Shown: piece after piece, positions 23,088-34,151 of the stretch
Layout of the letters: each line of letters opens with the position of its first letter
Numbering within the stretch: the first letter of the stretch is position 1
DNA from: Adiantum capillus-veneris
Lineage: Eukaryota > Streptophyta > Polypodiopsida > Polypodiales > Pteridaceae
Assembly (NCBI GenBank): GCA_014529385.2
Contig: CM043969.1
Coordinates: 15,623,446 to 15,687,445, forward strand
Direction of reading: 5' to 3'
Length of the DNA: 64,000 nucleotides
Notes under the pieces: model-generated
What the model saw: only the letters and a program-made list of their open reading frames with translations
Database searches by the model: none
Told to the model about the DNA's origin: nothing
Program-made: the position numbers and the translations under genes

Positions 23088-23201
23088 AACCACATAGGAC
23101 TCATAAGAACTATACTAGAAAAGCTATTCAAGAAGAATGGACCTCACACTACTCAAAGGTAGCATACTATACTAGACGTTACAAATAGTGTGCATTAAAT
23201 G

Positions 23202-23819
23202 CTATGCTTTGCAACGCATTTCGGGGACGACCATAAGAGGTTCGGCACGGGTGGAGACAATACCAAATTTCTCATCTACAGTGACATAGTGTCCATGAGC
23301 CGGAACCCATTCAAAAGGATGGACAAGGTTGGCAAGTGTAGAGTGGATTAAGATATAAGCTAAAGGAAATCCTGGACAAGTTCTTCTCCCTGTGCCAAAT
23401 GGTAGTAGCTCAAAGTGTTGTCCACGAAAATCCACGTGCTCACGATTTCCAGTTAAAAATCTTTCTGGCATGAACTTCTCTGGCTCCTCCCAAATCTTTG
23501 GGTCACGCCCAATGGCCCACACATTTGGTAGCAACATACTCCCTTTAGGGATTCTATAGCCCCCAACCTCGCATTCTTTGATTGACAAATGTGGTATTAG
23601 TAGCGGTCCTGGTGGATGTAGCCTCATTGTCTCCTTTAACACTGCTTTCAAGTACACCAAGTTTGGTAGCTCCTCCTCTCCTATCATTCTCCTCTCCCCC
23701 TTTGTGACACAATCTAGCTCCATTTGTAGTCTACTCATTGCTTGTGGAGTTCTCACTAGCTCTGCCATAGCCCAATCCAACACAGTGCTGGATGAGTCAA
23801 TACTTGCTGCGATGAGCTC
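23202..23819 (-). CDS. Cytochrome P450 (CYP71 clan), exon 2
   Basis: Second and last exon, residues 294-498. It starts after a clear acceptor (GTGTGAATAG before GAG). I-helix AASIDSSS (residues 297-304) has Ser where most P450s have Thr after the acidic residue, and Ser in place of the usual Gly. K-helix KETMR gives ExxR at 356-359. PERF is at 411-414. The heme loop FGTGRRTCPG has the iron-ligand Cys at residue 441. Phase 0 joining to exon 1 restores the usual IIM/ELIAAS transition. It is an ER-bound mono-oxygenase by family. The substrate and CYP family number cannot be read from the sequence. Confidence 0.92.
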   Translation of the reverse strand, partial: ELIAASIDSSSTVLDWAMAELVRTPQAMSRLQMELDCVTKGERRMIGEEELPNLVYLKAVLKETMRLHPPGPLLIPHLSIKECEVGGYRIPKGSMLLPNVWAIGRDPKIWEEPEKFMPERFLTGNREHVDFRGQHFELLPFGTGRRTCPGFPLAYILIHSTLANLVHPFEWVPAHGHYVTVDEKFGIVSTRAEPLMVVPEMRCKA

Positions 23820-24187
23820 CTATTCACACAAAAATGCACATAGTTGAGACTACATATCACCACAAACCATTAGTTATGTATCTTTTCAATCAAATGAATG
23901 CTTTTATAGAATAAAAGTTTGTGGGGTGCTATTGGATCTTTAAAAGAAATAACAATGTATTGCATTGTATAATGTGTTGAAAAGGAGAGAGTTAATAAAT
24001 GCAGTTGGTGTTTATCATACATGTGTGTGTGCATGTGTGTTTGCAAGCATGTGCACACTTGTTTTCATGCACAACAAATGTCTCCTTGGGCTGTTCAAAG
24101 TGTCATGAGGTTTTTTTGTTTGCATACGTTTACAAGCGTTTACATGTAGCTTCAATGAATATCCTTGTAGTGTACAATTTCTCCTTA

Positions 24188-24193
<6 letters not shown>

Positions 24194-24277
<84 letters not shown>

Positions 24278-24459
24278 TATGTATCTTCTCCTTACTTACC
24301 TTAACATAAACATATGTTTAGACATATAGAATATTTTTTTTCACAAATAAAAAGTTCAAATGCAATTACAAAAGGGTAGAGATGTGTTGTATTGATTGAT
24401 TTATAGAGCTATTTATAGGAACATATGCCTATGAATATGAACATTATCACATGTATGTG

Positions 24460-24516
<57 letters not shown>

Positions 24517-24546
24517 GTAGAGCCACACACACACACACACACACAC
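24194..24546. repeat. Microsatellites in the P450 intron
   Basis: (TG)n(AG)n at about 24194-24270, (GA)n at about 24463-24513, and (CA)n at about 24523-24547, separated by unique A/T-rich sequence. The first array is the counterpart of the one at 22387-22494. Confidence 0.9.
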
Positions 24547-25240
24547 AAACCATAATGTACAATGTTATTGTACGCATAATTTCCATACGCGCTTAGCCTA
24601 AATCAAGCTGTTATTTTTGTTGTGCCACTAGGAAAGACCTCAATGTTTGTTTGTGCTCTTTAGTTGGAGATCAAGCCAGTGTGGATTTAAGAGGTATATG
24701 AGTTATCATGCGTTTAATTTCTTGCCCCTAGTAAAAGAAGTTGAGGAATATTGGATCAAGCTATATAAGTGATGATAATGCTTTAAAGGAGATTCTGTAT
24801 CATAGTCTAATTTTATTTGTTGCAATACTCACATAAAGTGATTTAATTTTTATAGAACCAAATTTTTTTCCTTATACTCATTTTGTTGTGGATGTATTAT
24901 TTCAACCTAGAAAGAATTGTCCTCAAGCACATTAGGTGCCTTGAGGGATAAAATACACGAGCAAATTGTGCATGCAAGAGCTACTTAGATAGTTATGTTT
25001 TGATGACTAGTAGAAGTCACACCCAAGAGGTCTTCAATTGCATCTATTAGAGCCTACCTCTCTAGGTTAAATCTTGACCCTGATTGGAGGTCTTCAATTG
25101 CTAAACTCCACTCTGTAGAGTTCTTATGTTTTTTGACCGTGACGATCACTTTCCTGCTTTCTTGAGTAATCTCTTTGAAGCTATCAGTCCAGAAGTCTTT
25201 TTTAGAGATACACTAGTTTCTTGCCTTCTAATTTTGTCTA

Positions 25241-25534
25241 AAGTAACACGAGCAGATGATGTATGTGCAAAGTAGAATGGCTTGGTTCTTCTACACCTTC
25301 TCTCCCAAGAATAGGTCCTTCTTGTAAAACAAGATCTTAAGTAACACGAGCAGATGATGCATGTGCAAAGTAGAATGGCTTGGTTCTTCTACACCTTCTC
25401 ACCCAAGAATAGGTCCTTCTTGTAAAACAAGATCTAAAGTAACACGAACCGATGATGCATGTGCAAAGTAGAATGGCTTGGTTCTTCTACACCTTCTCTC
25501 CCAAGAATAGGTCCTTCTTGTAAAACAAGATCTT
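25241..25534. repeat. 98-bp direct repeat, three units
   Basis: Units start at 25241, 25339 and 25437, each opening AAGTAACACGA and closing AAAACAAGATCT. They differ at only a few positions, so amplification is recent. Each unit contains AAGAATAGGTCCTTCTT, a partly self-complementary phrase. The units are joined without spacers. Confidence 0.93.
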
Positions 25535-25649
25535 GTATCCACTCACATCATTTTCTTGCAAGGCCTCTCGTAGTTGGGCAATTTTGGAGCGAGTGGAGAG
25601 AATTCTCACTAGCCGCTTTGCACCCTGAACATCTATTAGAGCCTACCTC

Positions 25650-26830
25650 TCTAGGTTAAATCTTGACCCCGATTGGAAGAGCACCCCAAAGTAACTTCCA
25701 TAAGAACCTATAGGATCTACCTTAAAATATGTAAATGTAGCATGTGAGTTCATCAAGAGGGTTTTTAAATTTTAAGGAAGTTATATGCTCACATTGATAG
25801 AATTGGTTTTAAAAATCAATTTTGGAAAAAAAAAAAATACAAGTTTTAAAGCAAGAGTGGTCATTTAATTCATGAAAATATGGGCCCACTAAGGGTCCCG
25901 TATGTTTCTTGCTATTGACGTCCATCTAGATTCTTGCTAGTGCTTCCGCCACTATTTTTTGAGTGCGGACAACCAGTACATAAGTACTGTAGCATGTGAG
26001 TTCATCAAGAGGGCTAAATTTTTTAGGAAGTTGTAGGCTTACATTAATAGAAGGGGTTTTGAAAATCAAGTTTGGAAAAAAATATATACATATTCTAAAG
26101 CAAGAGTGGTCGTTTAATTCATATATTTCTTGCTACTAACGCTGATCAAGATCTTGTCAGTGCTTTCGATATTATTTTTTGAGTGCAGACAACTAGTCTA
26201 TCTTGAACATATGTTTGTAGTAGATTTCCTTAGTTTATGGTTTGGTGAAGACCATCGACTTGTTGATGAGTAGCCATTTCGTTCTCTTTAGATTGAATGG
26301 GATGGATAACTAATCTACATCTTTTCATCTTGTGTTGCCTTAAGACCTTTGTTATTGAATTTTTTTTAAAACTTCTCTCTAGAATGGATACAATATATCA
26401 CTTTTCAATGTTTGAGAACCAAGGGGACCAATGGGTTATGGAGTTTTTGAAATATTTGGCTGCCTCTCCCCATTCAAGTGCTTTTGTTACTTTGGTGCAT
26501 TTGCATACCAACTTGTCCTGTTACTACCTGCTAGTTTTAGGTTGACCCATTGTGGTACCAACAATTTTTCATGAACTCCTACCTCTTTCCACAAGTCCCC
26601 CTAGGAGATAAGCTTCACTTTGTCATTCATGACCCATGTCATGATGGCCCATGCATGGTCTTGTTTGGCAATTGTGACCATAATTTAGCACCTTGGCAAT
26701 AGCATGCACTACAAGGTCAAACTTCTTGTGTTGCTAGACCCAAGGAGCTAAGCAGCCCTTAGCTCCTTGGGCCTAGCAGCACATTTCCATTGATCCCATT
26801 GCCAGGGTATCAAATCTTTGGTGTAATTTT
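25650..26830 (-). mobile_element. Decayed LINE inside the P450 intron
   Basis: Several blocks match the ORF2 3' half of LINE-A in the same orientation. About 26405-26490 corresponds to 30985-31070 (shared AACCAAGGGGACCA / AGCCAAGGGGACCA). About 26625-26700 corresponds to 31200-31275 (CATGATGGCCCATGC / CATGATAGCCCAAGC). All frames are destroyed. An unrelated tandem duplication (25737-26210) lies within the same stretch. Confidence 0.65.
25737..26210. repeat. Tandem duplication of about 250 bp
   Basis: Two diverged copies: about 25737-25985 and 25990-26205. Both begin GTAGCATGTGAGTTCATCAA and end with TTTTTTGAGTGC(G/A)GACAAC. The first copy has an extra block near 25880-25905. The start resembles the subterminal part of the 248-bp MITE at 34482 (CACGTGAGTTCAACAGAAGG), so a distant MITE origin is possible. 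Confidence 0.75.
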
Positions 26831-27610
26831 TCCATACGGATTTCTTCACCGGTTTCACGAATTTATTCTAATTGCATTTTTCCATTCTTAGGAGCAACCC
26901 GACGATGGATAGATTTGGTTCATAAATGAGTTGATCACCTTCAGCTTGCTCCAAATTTTTTTCCATGGCCCATCGGAACTTTTGCTAGTGATATTTCCCC
27001 ACCTCTAGTGGGGCTCCAAGATGGTGGAAGATCTTTTCTTTATGAGGTTTTTTGAGCATATTGAAGGCATGTGTACACAATTGTCAATGCGCTCTAATTG
27101 TCAATGTAGATGATGTTGATAGTGTCATGTCCAACACCCAAATTAGCCATAAGGCGTCTGAGCCATACACGCTCAACCGTAGCTATAAAGATTGTCCTAT
27201 AATCAACTTCACAATTGGAAGTGGCCATATTAGGTTGCTTCTTTCCCAACCATGATATGCATGAACTGCCAAGCATGAAACAAAAGCATCCTACAAATGC
27301 TTATACCCTAGTGGCTAGTTTCTCAACGATTGGGTGCAAGAAAGTGTGGAGCTTATATATGTGATAGGTAAAAGGACAACTCGGATGACTGACTCAGGGC
27401 GACGCGTGTCGTTCAAACAAGCCCTTGTTATGTAATTTCAGTACCTCAAGGCTCGGCATGAGCTTGAGGTTGGTTTGTAATTTTATGTTTGTCATTCTAA
27501 TATAATCACTCACAATTGTGAGTTTTTCTGTTTGAATGGGGAGACCACAACAACGAGAAAATCTCCTAGAAGTCTGTCATGATTTTCAGGGCCATAATCA
27601 ACGATTTTGT

Positions 27611-27815
27611 TGCAATTCAAAGGACGGCTTGCTATGTCATTAGAGGTCATTCTCACGGAGTTAAAGAAAAAGCAAAAAAAATTAATTTTTAAACAAGTCC
27701 CACTATAGGTGATGCAATTCAAAGGATGGCTCGCTATGTCATTAAAGGTCATTCCCATGGACGAGTTTTAAAAAATATATATATATATTATTTTCAAACA
27801 AGTCCTTTTATAGGT
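27611..27815. repeat. Tandem duplication of about 100 bp
   Basis: Copies at about 27611-27708 and 27713-27815 share TGCAATTCAAAGGA, CTATGTCATTA and AAACAAGTCC...TATAGG. The second has gained an AT run. A/T-rich, non-coding. Confidence 0.8.
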
Positions 27816-27912
27816 TTTCCTTTTGTGGTAAATGGAGACTATAAAAGGAAACCTAAGGATAGAGTTGGAGTGAGTCCGTGGAAGGATATTCCTAGTTTGC
27901 AATTAGATTCAA

Positions 27913-28283
27913 GGAAAATTACCAAAATACCCCTCTAATTTGTGGAAATTTCCAAAATACCCTTGTATCTATTTTGGTTGAATTGTTATAATTGAATTTT
28001 GGTTCTAATTTTTATTCCTTTTTGACAATTGAGATCCTTTTCTGAGTGCTTAGCATGTAACTTGTCACAAATTACCTTGTCTAAAATTAGTGAAGCAACT
28101 CAATTTCTAGTTTTAGCATCTTGTATTGATAGACAAAGTTTACCTTAGGAGAAATTCAGCCCCACAACCAAGGGTATTTAGGGAATTTTGGAAAATTAGA
28201 GGGGCATTTTGAAAATTTAGGACAAAATCTTGGGGGGTTTTGGGAATTTCCGCAAATTAGAGAAGTATTTTGGTAATTTTCCC
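27913..28283. mobile_element. Mutator-type MITE in the P450 intron
   Basis: 371 bp with terminal inverted repeats of about 41 bp. The left end GGAAAATTACCAAAATAC mirrors the right end GTATTTTGGTAATTTTCC. The perfect 9-bp target duplication TAGATTCAA is at 27904-27912 and 28284-28292. Nine-base duplications are typical of Mutator-like transposition. No coding capacity. Confidence 0.88.
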
Positions 28284-28443
28284 TAGATTCAAAGTCAAAG
28301 GCATGATGCAAGTGCGTTTATAATTAAGTGGACTATATGATGTTTTTGTATAATTAAAGTGCAGGGATAATTTATGATTTTGTGAAATCAAATCGAAGCA
28401 AAATGCATTGGGTCTTTGATACAATTTTTATTTGACACTCCCT

Positions 28444-28449
<6 letters not shown>

Positions 28450-28487
<38 letters not shown>
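28450..28487. repeat. (CT)n microsatellite near the P450 donor site
   Basis: About 19 CT units, 42 bp inside the intron from the exon 1 donor. Confidence 0.93.
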
Positions 28488-28488
<1 letters not shown>

Positions 28489-28529
28489 GATTAGCCATTA
28501 AAAGTGTAAACGCAGAGAAAAAAACGCAC

Positions 28530-29408
28530 CATGATGATAGTCTTGGCGTCGTCTCTGTCGAGATTTTCAAGCAAGACGTCCACAATGACTTCGGGGGAAC
28601 TTGGTGGGCGTTGCTGTCGTTCATGAATGAGCTGAGAGATGAGAGTGTCGGCTTGCGCGTGAACCTCATCTAAATTAGCTTTGAGCTTCCGATCCAAGAA
28701 GCCCAAGCCTGGAATGAAGTCGCCGATCATCGGCGCCATTAAGAGTTCAGTCATTCGATGCACTAGCATGGCCATGTCGATGCCCAGGATTGCATCGCTT
28801 ATCTCTGCTAATGTCTTGCCTAGAAGCATCTTACAGATCGTACCCTCCGATAGGCTGGCAATAGCTTGAGTGAGGTTGAGAGGCTGCCCTGCTTGGAGCT
28901 CGATCCTGCGCATCAGCTCCATTATCTCGCTACTCCGTATAGTTTCAAACTCACTTATGCGCTTTGAAGTGAAGAGCTGAAGGGTGCACAGCTTGCGGGC
29001 ATACCGCCACTCGTCGCCGTAGGGAGCCATAGATATGCCTGATGATCGGCCAAAAGCGATACGGCGCGTGAATTCCAAGGACGGCCGGCTGCAGAAGACT
29101 TTGTCATTTGGGCCGCTCAGGCAGGCTCTGGCGAAGGTTGCGTCTGAAACCACAACGGTGGGAACGACTCCTAGCTTCAAGAACATTATCGGCCCGTACT
29201 TATTGCTCAATCTGGCCATGGCCCTGTGAGGCAGCTCGCCTCGCGCCAGCTCCAGCAGGTTGCCTACCACCGGTAAACCCCTTGGCCCAGGTGGTAGCCT
29301 CCAGCTACCTCTGCCCCTTCTTACCAGCTGCAATACCACCGCAATGAGCAGCGCTGTCGCTGCCATTACCGCCACACCTCCACGTGCCAGTAGCCATGCT
29401 CCTTCCAT
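28530..29408 (-). CDS. Cytochrome P450 (CYP71 clan), exon 1
   Basis: 293 codons. With exon 2 (23202-23819) it makes a 498-residue enzyme, the usual length for plant microsomal P450s. Residues 10-28 form a hydrophobic anchor, followed by basic RRGRG and the Pro-rich hinge LPPGPRGLPVVGN. The conserved PYGDEWRYARK (C-helix, heme-propionate contact W) is present. The start is the only Met that precedes the anchor. No stop or frameshift was seen in either exon. The exon is GC-rich compared with exon 2 and the surroundings. Monooxygenase activity with NADPH-P450 reductase is expected. The pathway is unknown. A simple ORF reading would extend 12 codons into the intron; the GTGCGT donor is preferred. 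Confidence 0.93.
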
Positions 29409-29485
29409 GACAAGGCCGTCGACTGCAGATGCGAAGGAAGCTCGTCCAAGCGGACACAGAGAGGGTGTGTGAGAGTCTGAGAGAC

Positions 29486-29531
<46 letters not shown>

Positions 29532-29580
29532 CAGAAAGAGCGAGCTGCAGCCTCTGGCCTATCTATACACGTAGAATGGT
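29409..29580 (-). promoter_or_regulatory. P450 5' UTR and core promoter region
   Basis: On the minus strand a (CT)n tract (plus-strand (GA)n, about 29490-29529) lies about 80 bp before the start codon, typical of plant CT-rich leaders. A TATA-like TATAGATA lies at 29561-29568, about 30 bp before the tract. The start of transcription is inferred, not seen. Confidence 0.45.
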
Positions 29581-29813
29581 GGCCCCAATCCAGTGATGTT
29601 GCAGGTCAATATTGAATAATGTCTGCACGCGTCCTCGTTTCAACGTCGAGACAAGCTGGTTAGAGCCGAGTTCCCCATTCGGTCAAGAAAATAAGCGGTT
29701 TTTTCAACGCGAGTCACAGTACCAAACCAAATTGAGATGCTATGGAGGCCATAGGAGGGTGGTAAAGAAAAAGTGCAAAGCCATCACCATCCGCCTGTGG
29801 TCCAACCGCCTAT

Positions 29814-29985
29814 GGTCAATCAAATTAAATTTGATTGTCTACTAAAACATACAAGTCTCAATTTGATTGTCTACTAAAGCCTTGAGAATTGGCCAAGAAG
29901 GTCAATCAAATTAAATTTGATTGTCTACTAAAACACACAAGTCTCACACTCTAGTGGTAGAGAATTGGCCAAGAAGTTCATACTC
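29814..29985. repeat. 86-bp repeat, two copies, upstream of the P450
   Basis: The phrase GTCAATCAAATTAAATTTG starts at about 29815 and 29901, each followed by ATTGTCTACTAAAACA and ACAAGTCTCA. CAATCAAATTAAATTTGATTG is close to a palindrome. Function unknown. Confidence 0.75.
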
Positions 29986-30236
29986 TAGTGGTAGCTGAGA
30001 ATTTTTTTCTTTTTCGATGTGAAGTATTAACTTATCGAAATTTTCTTTGAAAAAACTGCTTTCATTTAGGAGGCTCTCATTTGTTCAACCTAACGGGTCC
30101 ATTTTGCCAACTTCGGTTTGTTTGTTTAGGTGCCTTTACATCACCTCATAATCTCATGTCTTGCATCTCCAATAAGTAGCATAGCCTTCAAAGTTCAAAC
30201 ATGTTGAAATATCTGAGTGGTTTTGGAATACATCCC

Positions 30237-33200
30237 TTTTTTCTTTTTTTGCAAAACTCACAATTGTGAGTGGATAGTATTAAGGAGTAGTACCTGATTA
30301 TTTGAGTGCACACGAGAAGAGCAGGACTTCCCATCCTGTTCCTACCAATGAACAAATCATTCTTGAAGAACTTAATTTGCCATGTCCTTTGAATCCACTC
30401 GCATATTTTCCTAGTCATGCCCCTAATTGCCTGGCATTCCATGAAAAGGTGGGCTAGGTCTTCACTGGCTGTTTTGCACTCCGAGCAACGATCGGACCCT
30501 ATGCCTCTTTCTTGTATCTTTACGCCCGTTCGGCAGAGCACCCCGCATCACTTTCCATAGATATATCTTCATATAATGAGGCCATCTTGGCTTCCAGATG
30601 TTCTCCATGACTCCCTCCCACCGTTTTTCCGTCCAGTGCCTCTTCCATAATTTGTTGAGGGGGCTACACCAATTAGCCTCGTGCATTAATGCATGGTAGA
30701 TGCCTTTAGAGTGTGGTTTCCGAAAGAGGCTACTCCCAGGCCATCTCCAAGCTTTCCATTGAAACTTGAATCACAAATTGGCGTGGCCACCTTACCAAGC
30801 TCTTTAATCACCCTATACACTAGTAAGATCTCAAGGCCATCTAGTTGAAATTGGATGGCTAAAGAGTCAGCAGTTTTCCAGCACTTCTTGTTGCCATCCC
30901 AGAATTGCTCTAGTCGAACGAGCCCCTTATTATTCACCTTCCTGGCCATTTCTATCTAGTAAGGGCTTTGCGGCGGCCCCAATAGTTTAGAGAGCCAAGG
31001 GGACCAGTGCAATATGGAGTTCTTAAAGTATCTGGTTACTTCCCCCCATTTCAAAACCTCAGCAGCACTTTTGCACTTTCTCATCAGCTCCCCTGAGAGT
31101 CCACCAGATCTAAGATAAGACCACTTCGGGGTGAGAAGTTTGTCGTGCATCACAACCCCCTTCCACTTTCCCCCCTCGATCCCAGTTTTGTTGCATCAAG
31201 CATTTCCTTGGTCATGATAGCCCAAGCTTGGTCCTGTTTAGCCAATGAGACCAAAAATTTGGCGCAAAGGGACTCAACATGAGATACCGGGTTAAGAATG
31301 CCGAGCCCTCCTTGGTCTACCGGGCGAGCAACTACCTCCCATCTAGCCCACTGCCATGGCCGGGAGCTTTTCGTGTTGTTCTTCCAAAGAAAACTTTTCA
31401 TTGGTCTTAAGAATTCTTTCCAGTTACACTTAGCCATCTTGAGCACGGGGCTGAGGAAAGCAATATACGGGATCATAAAAGCATTGATCACTCTAATCCG
31501 GTTTGGAAGGGTAGGAGAACAAATTCCCACCTTCTCATTTTGGCACTTATGTTTTCAATGACCCATTGAAATCTTTGACTGTGGGTTACGTCCACCCCTA
31601 CGGGGGCTCCCAGGTGTCTAAATACTCCCTTTTGAGATAATCTCTATTGTCCAGACAGCAGGGTCAAAAGAGTCGTTTTCTGACAGGGAGATTAGTCTTG
31701 ACTTCTCTATATTGCACTTGGATCCCGAGGCCACGGAAGATTTTTGCACAATCTCCAGAGCTCTTCTGACAACTTGAGGGCACGCCTTCAAGAATAGGAG
31801 CGAATCATCTGCGAACATTTTGGCCAGTAGCTGGTTGTTGCCCTGCAATGCCAGACCTTGAATCTCTCCCGCACAGCACTGGCTTCAAGCATTGTAATGG
31901 GAGGATGTCAACCGATGGCGAACAGCAAGGGGCCGGGGCAGGGGACATCCTTGCTTAATAGACCTTTTAACCTCAAAAGATCCCACAATTCTATCATTAA
32001 ATAGGAGCTCTGATTGGCTTCCACTGCCTAGTGTGCGTATGAGGCAACAAAGGTGAGGCCCAAATCCCAAAGCTCCCATGACTTCTTTTATATAGGACCA
32101 TTCTATCCTATCATAGGCTTTGTCGAGGTCCAGCTGTAGCAAGATGCACTCTTGCTTGGAGAAGGATGCATACTCTATTCCTACCATTGCTGCCAAGATA
32201 TTGTCATATATAGACCTCCCTTTAGTGAACCCGTGTTGATGGGGAGAGATGATCCGACTCAGGAGGGGGGCAAGTATGAGAGCTATCGCCTTGGCAATAA
32301 TTTTCTATGCTACTGACATCATCGTAATGGGACGCCAATGTTTAAGTTGAGAGCAGCAAATCTGTTTGGGGATGTGTTTGATAAGCCCTCTCTTAACACT
32401 TGCATCCAACGACTCTTTGGAAACAGCTAGATTGGCCATCCATGTGACTGGACCCTTGAGATCTTCCCAAAATTCCATGAAGAATTGAGTCGTCAGTCCA
32501 TCTTAGCCGGGGGACTTTTCATTACCAAGAGCTTTAAGTGCTGCTGAGCATTCTTCCTCAGAGAAGGCCTTTTCCATGCGGTTGGCTTCCTCTTGGGGAA
32601 CCTTCTTTTCAACACTTCCAAGTAAAGACGCCCGGGCTTCTTCCACTTCCTAAGATTGGGTCTCTGGCTGGCCGATAATCTGGTTGAGATACTTGAGCAT
32701 AAGTGCAGCCATCTCATCTTGGTTTTGAATTGTATTCCCTTTCTCATCATCGAGCACTTGCAGGTGGCCTTGACTTTTCCTCACTTTCAGAGTCCTAAAA
32801 AAAGGTGTTTGGTTAGAAGGCTCTGGTTGCAGGAAAGTTTCCCTAGATAGCAATCTCGGCTTCTTGATTTCCTCCAGCTGCTCGTTGGCCAGGTGAGATT
32901 TAGCTTCAAGCCATCGCTTGTGCTCATCTTCGGTACCCAGTCCGATAGCCTTCCTAGAGGCTAATTGCGCTACCTCCTCTGTGAGATGTTTGATATGTGC
33001 CTGATTGGCTTTTTTACCCGAGGACCCAACATTTTGATAGCTTTTTGTACGTATACTCCGAGAAGATACATTCCAAGCACAAGGTTTATTCATTCCCATA
33101 TCTTTCTTGAACTTTTCCAACACTTTCTTGGTGATGCTTCTGAAGAGAGGGTCTTTGAACAGGTGTGTCCCTGTAACAAGAAGCTTTTTCTCCCCTCTCA

Positions 33201-33943
33201 GGGATCCCCCCCCCACCCTTTCTTTCTTGAGTTGTAGGTGCAATGGCATGTGATTGGAGAGGATTTTTGTTGAGTTTACCTTCATCTCTACCTGTCGATG
33301 AGATCCAGTCAGCTTGATGAGAGCAGTAGCATCTATCCAGTCAAGAGGCAGTGCGGGCATACTGAAGGCTTGTGTAGGTGAATCCAGGCATGCTGTTCCA
33401 TGGGCCCACTTCCCACAAGTCAGTCATAGCCCACTTCTCACATAAGCTCAACCATTTAGAATTTTTTGAGCCAGCCAACATACTAGCGGAGCCTGTTCTG
33501 TCCTTACTTTTCTCGACCATATTGAAATCTCCAACCAGCAGCCACTCCCCTTCGATCGGAGTATCCCTAAGCTTCATCCATAGTTTAGCTCTATTCTTTG
33601 CGTTGCAGGGGCCGTAAACATTTACTATGGTGATAGGTTGATTGTCCCATCTGATTCTAACACCAAGGACTCTTCCAGAGGGGTGGTTAAGAACCACCTT
33701 TGGCTCCAAATCTCTGTCAGCAATGAACAAGACACCACTGAAATCGTCGCTTCCTTCCCCATAAAAGATAAGTTTTTTTCCTACAGCCTGTTTTCTCTTG
33801 CACCAGGCATCCAAATGGTGCTCTTGGATGGCCCAACAATTGACTGCCTTCTCTTTCTTCACTTCCTCCCAAAACTGAGTGCCCTTCTTCCGGGTTTTTA
33901 GTCCCTTCACATTCCAAGATTGAATAGATAGAGTATCCATCAT
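30237..33943 (-). pseudogene. LINE-A ORF2 (endonuclease, RT, zf-RVT), broken
   Basis: Endonuclease: starts MMDTLSIQSWNVKGL, with LLVGDFNMVE near 33520. The last catalytic motif reads SNH instead of SDH, and the frame shifts near 33350. RT: HWRPITMMSVA then a stop, LDLDKAYDRIEWSYI near 32110, the FADD motif as MFADDSLLF near 31810. C-terminal zf-RVT: CSECKTASEDLAHLFMEC near 30465-30480. ORF2 nicks target DNA and copies the LINE RNA. This one is inactive. Confidence 0.87.
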
Positions 33944-34151
33944 TGGGAGAGGGGGACAAATTCTTCTACCTCCAGGAACTCTTCACCAGAGTTCCGATTC
34001 ACGTTGTCCTAGTCTTCCATTGTCTCCTTTTCTGTTGGAACCTCCATGGTATCTAGCTTGGAAGTGAAAAGGTCCTCTTGATTTGTCTTCCCCAAAACTT
34101 CGAATAGATTGTCATACATGACAGGAAGCTTTGGGAAATCCGGCAGGAGAC

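Larger units (their letters stand above)
23820..28529 (-). other. Large phase-0 intron of the P450 gene (4710 bp)
   Basis: Donor GTGCGT directly follows codon 293 (ATG). The acceptor is AATAG. Single introns at this place are common in CYP71-clan genes but usually much shorter. The size comes from repeats: TG/AG and GA/CA microsatellites, a 98-bp triple repeat, a decayed LINE, two local duplications and a MITE. All are described separately. No frame in the intron looks like host protein. Confidence 0.85.

Noticed and set aside
25241-25534. CRISPR-like array
   Set aside because: The 98-bp units are joined without variable spacers. It is a tandem repeat in plant DNA.
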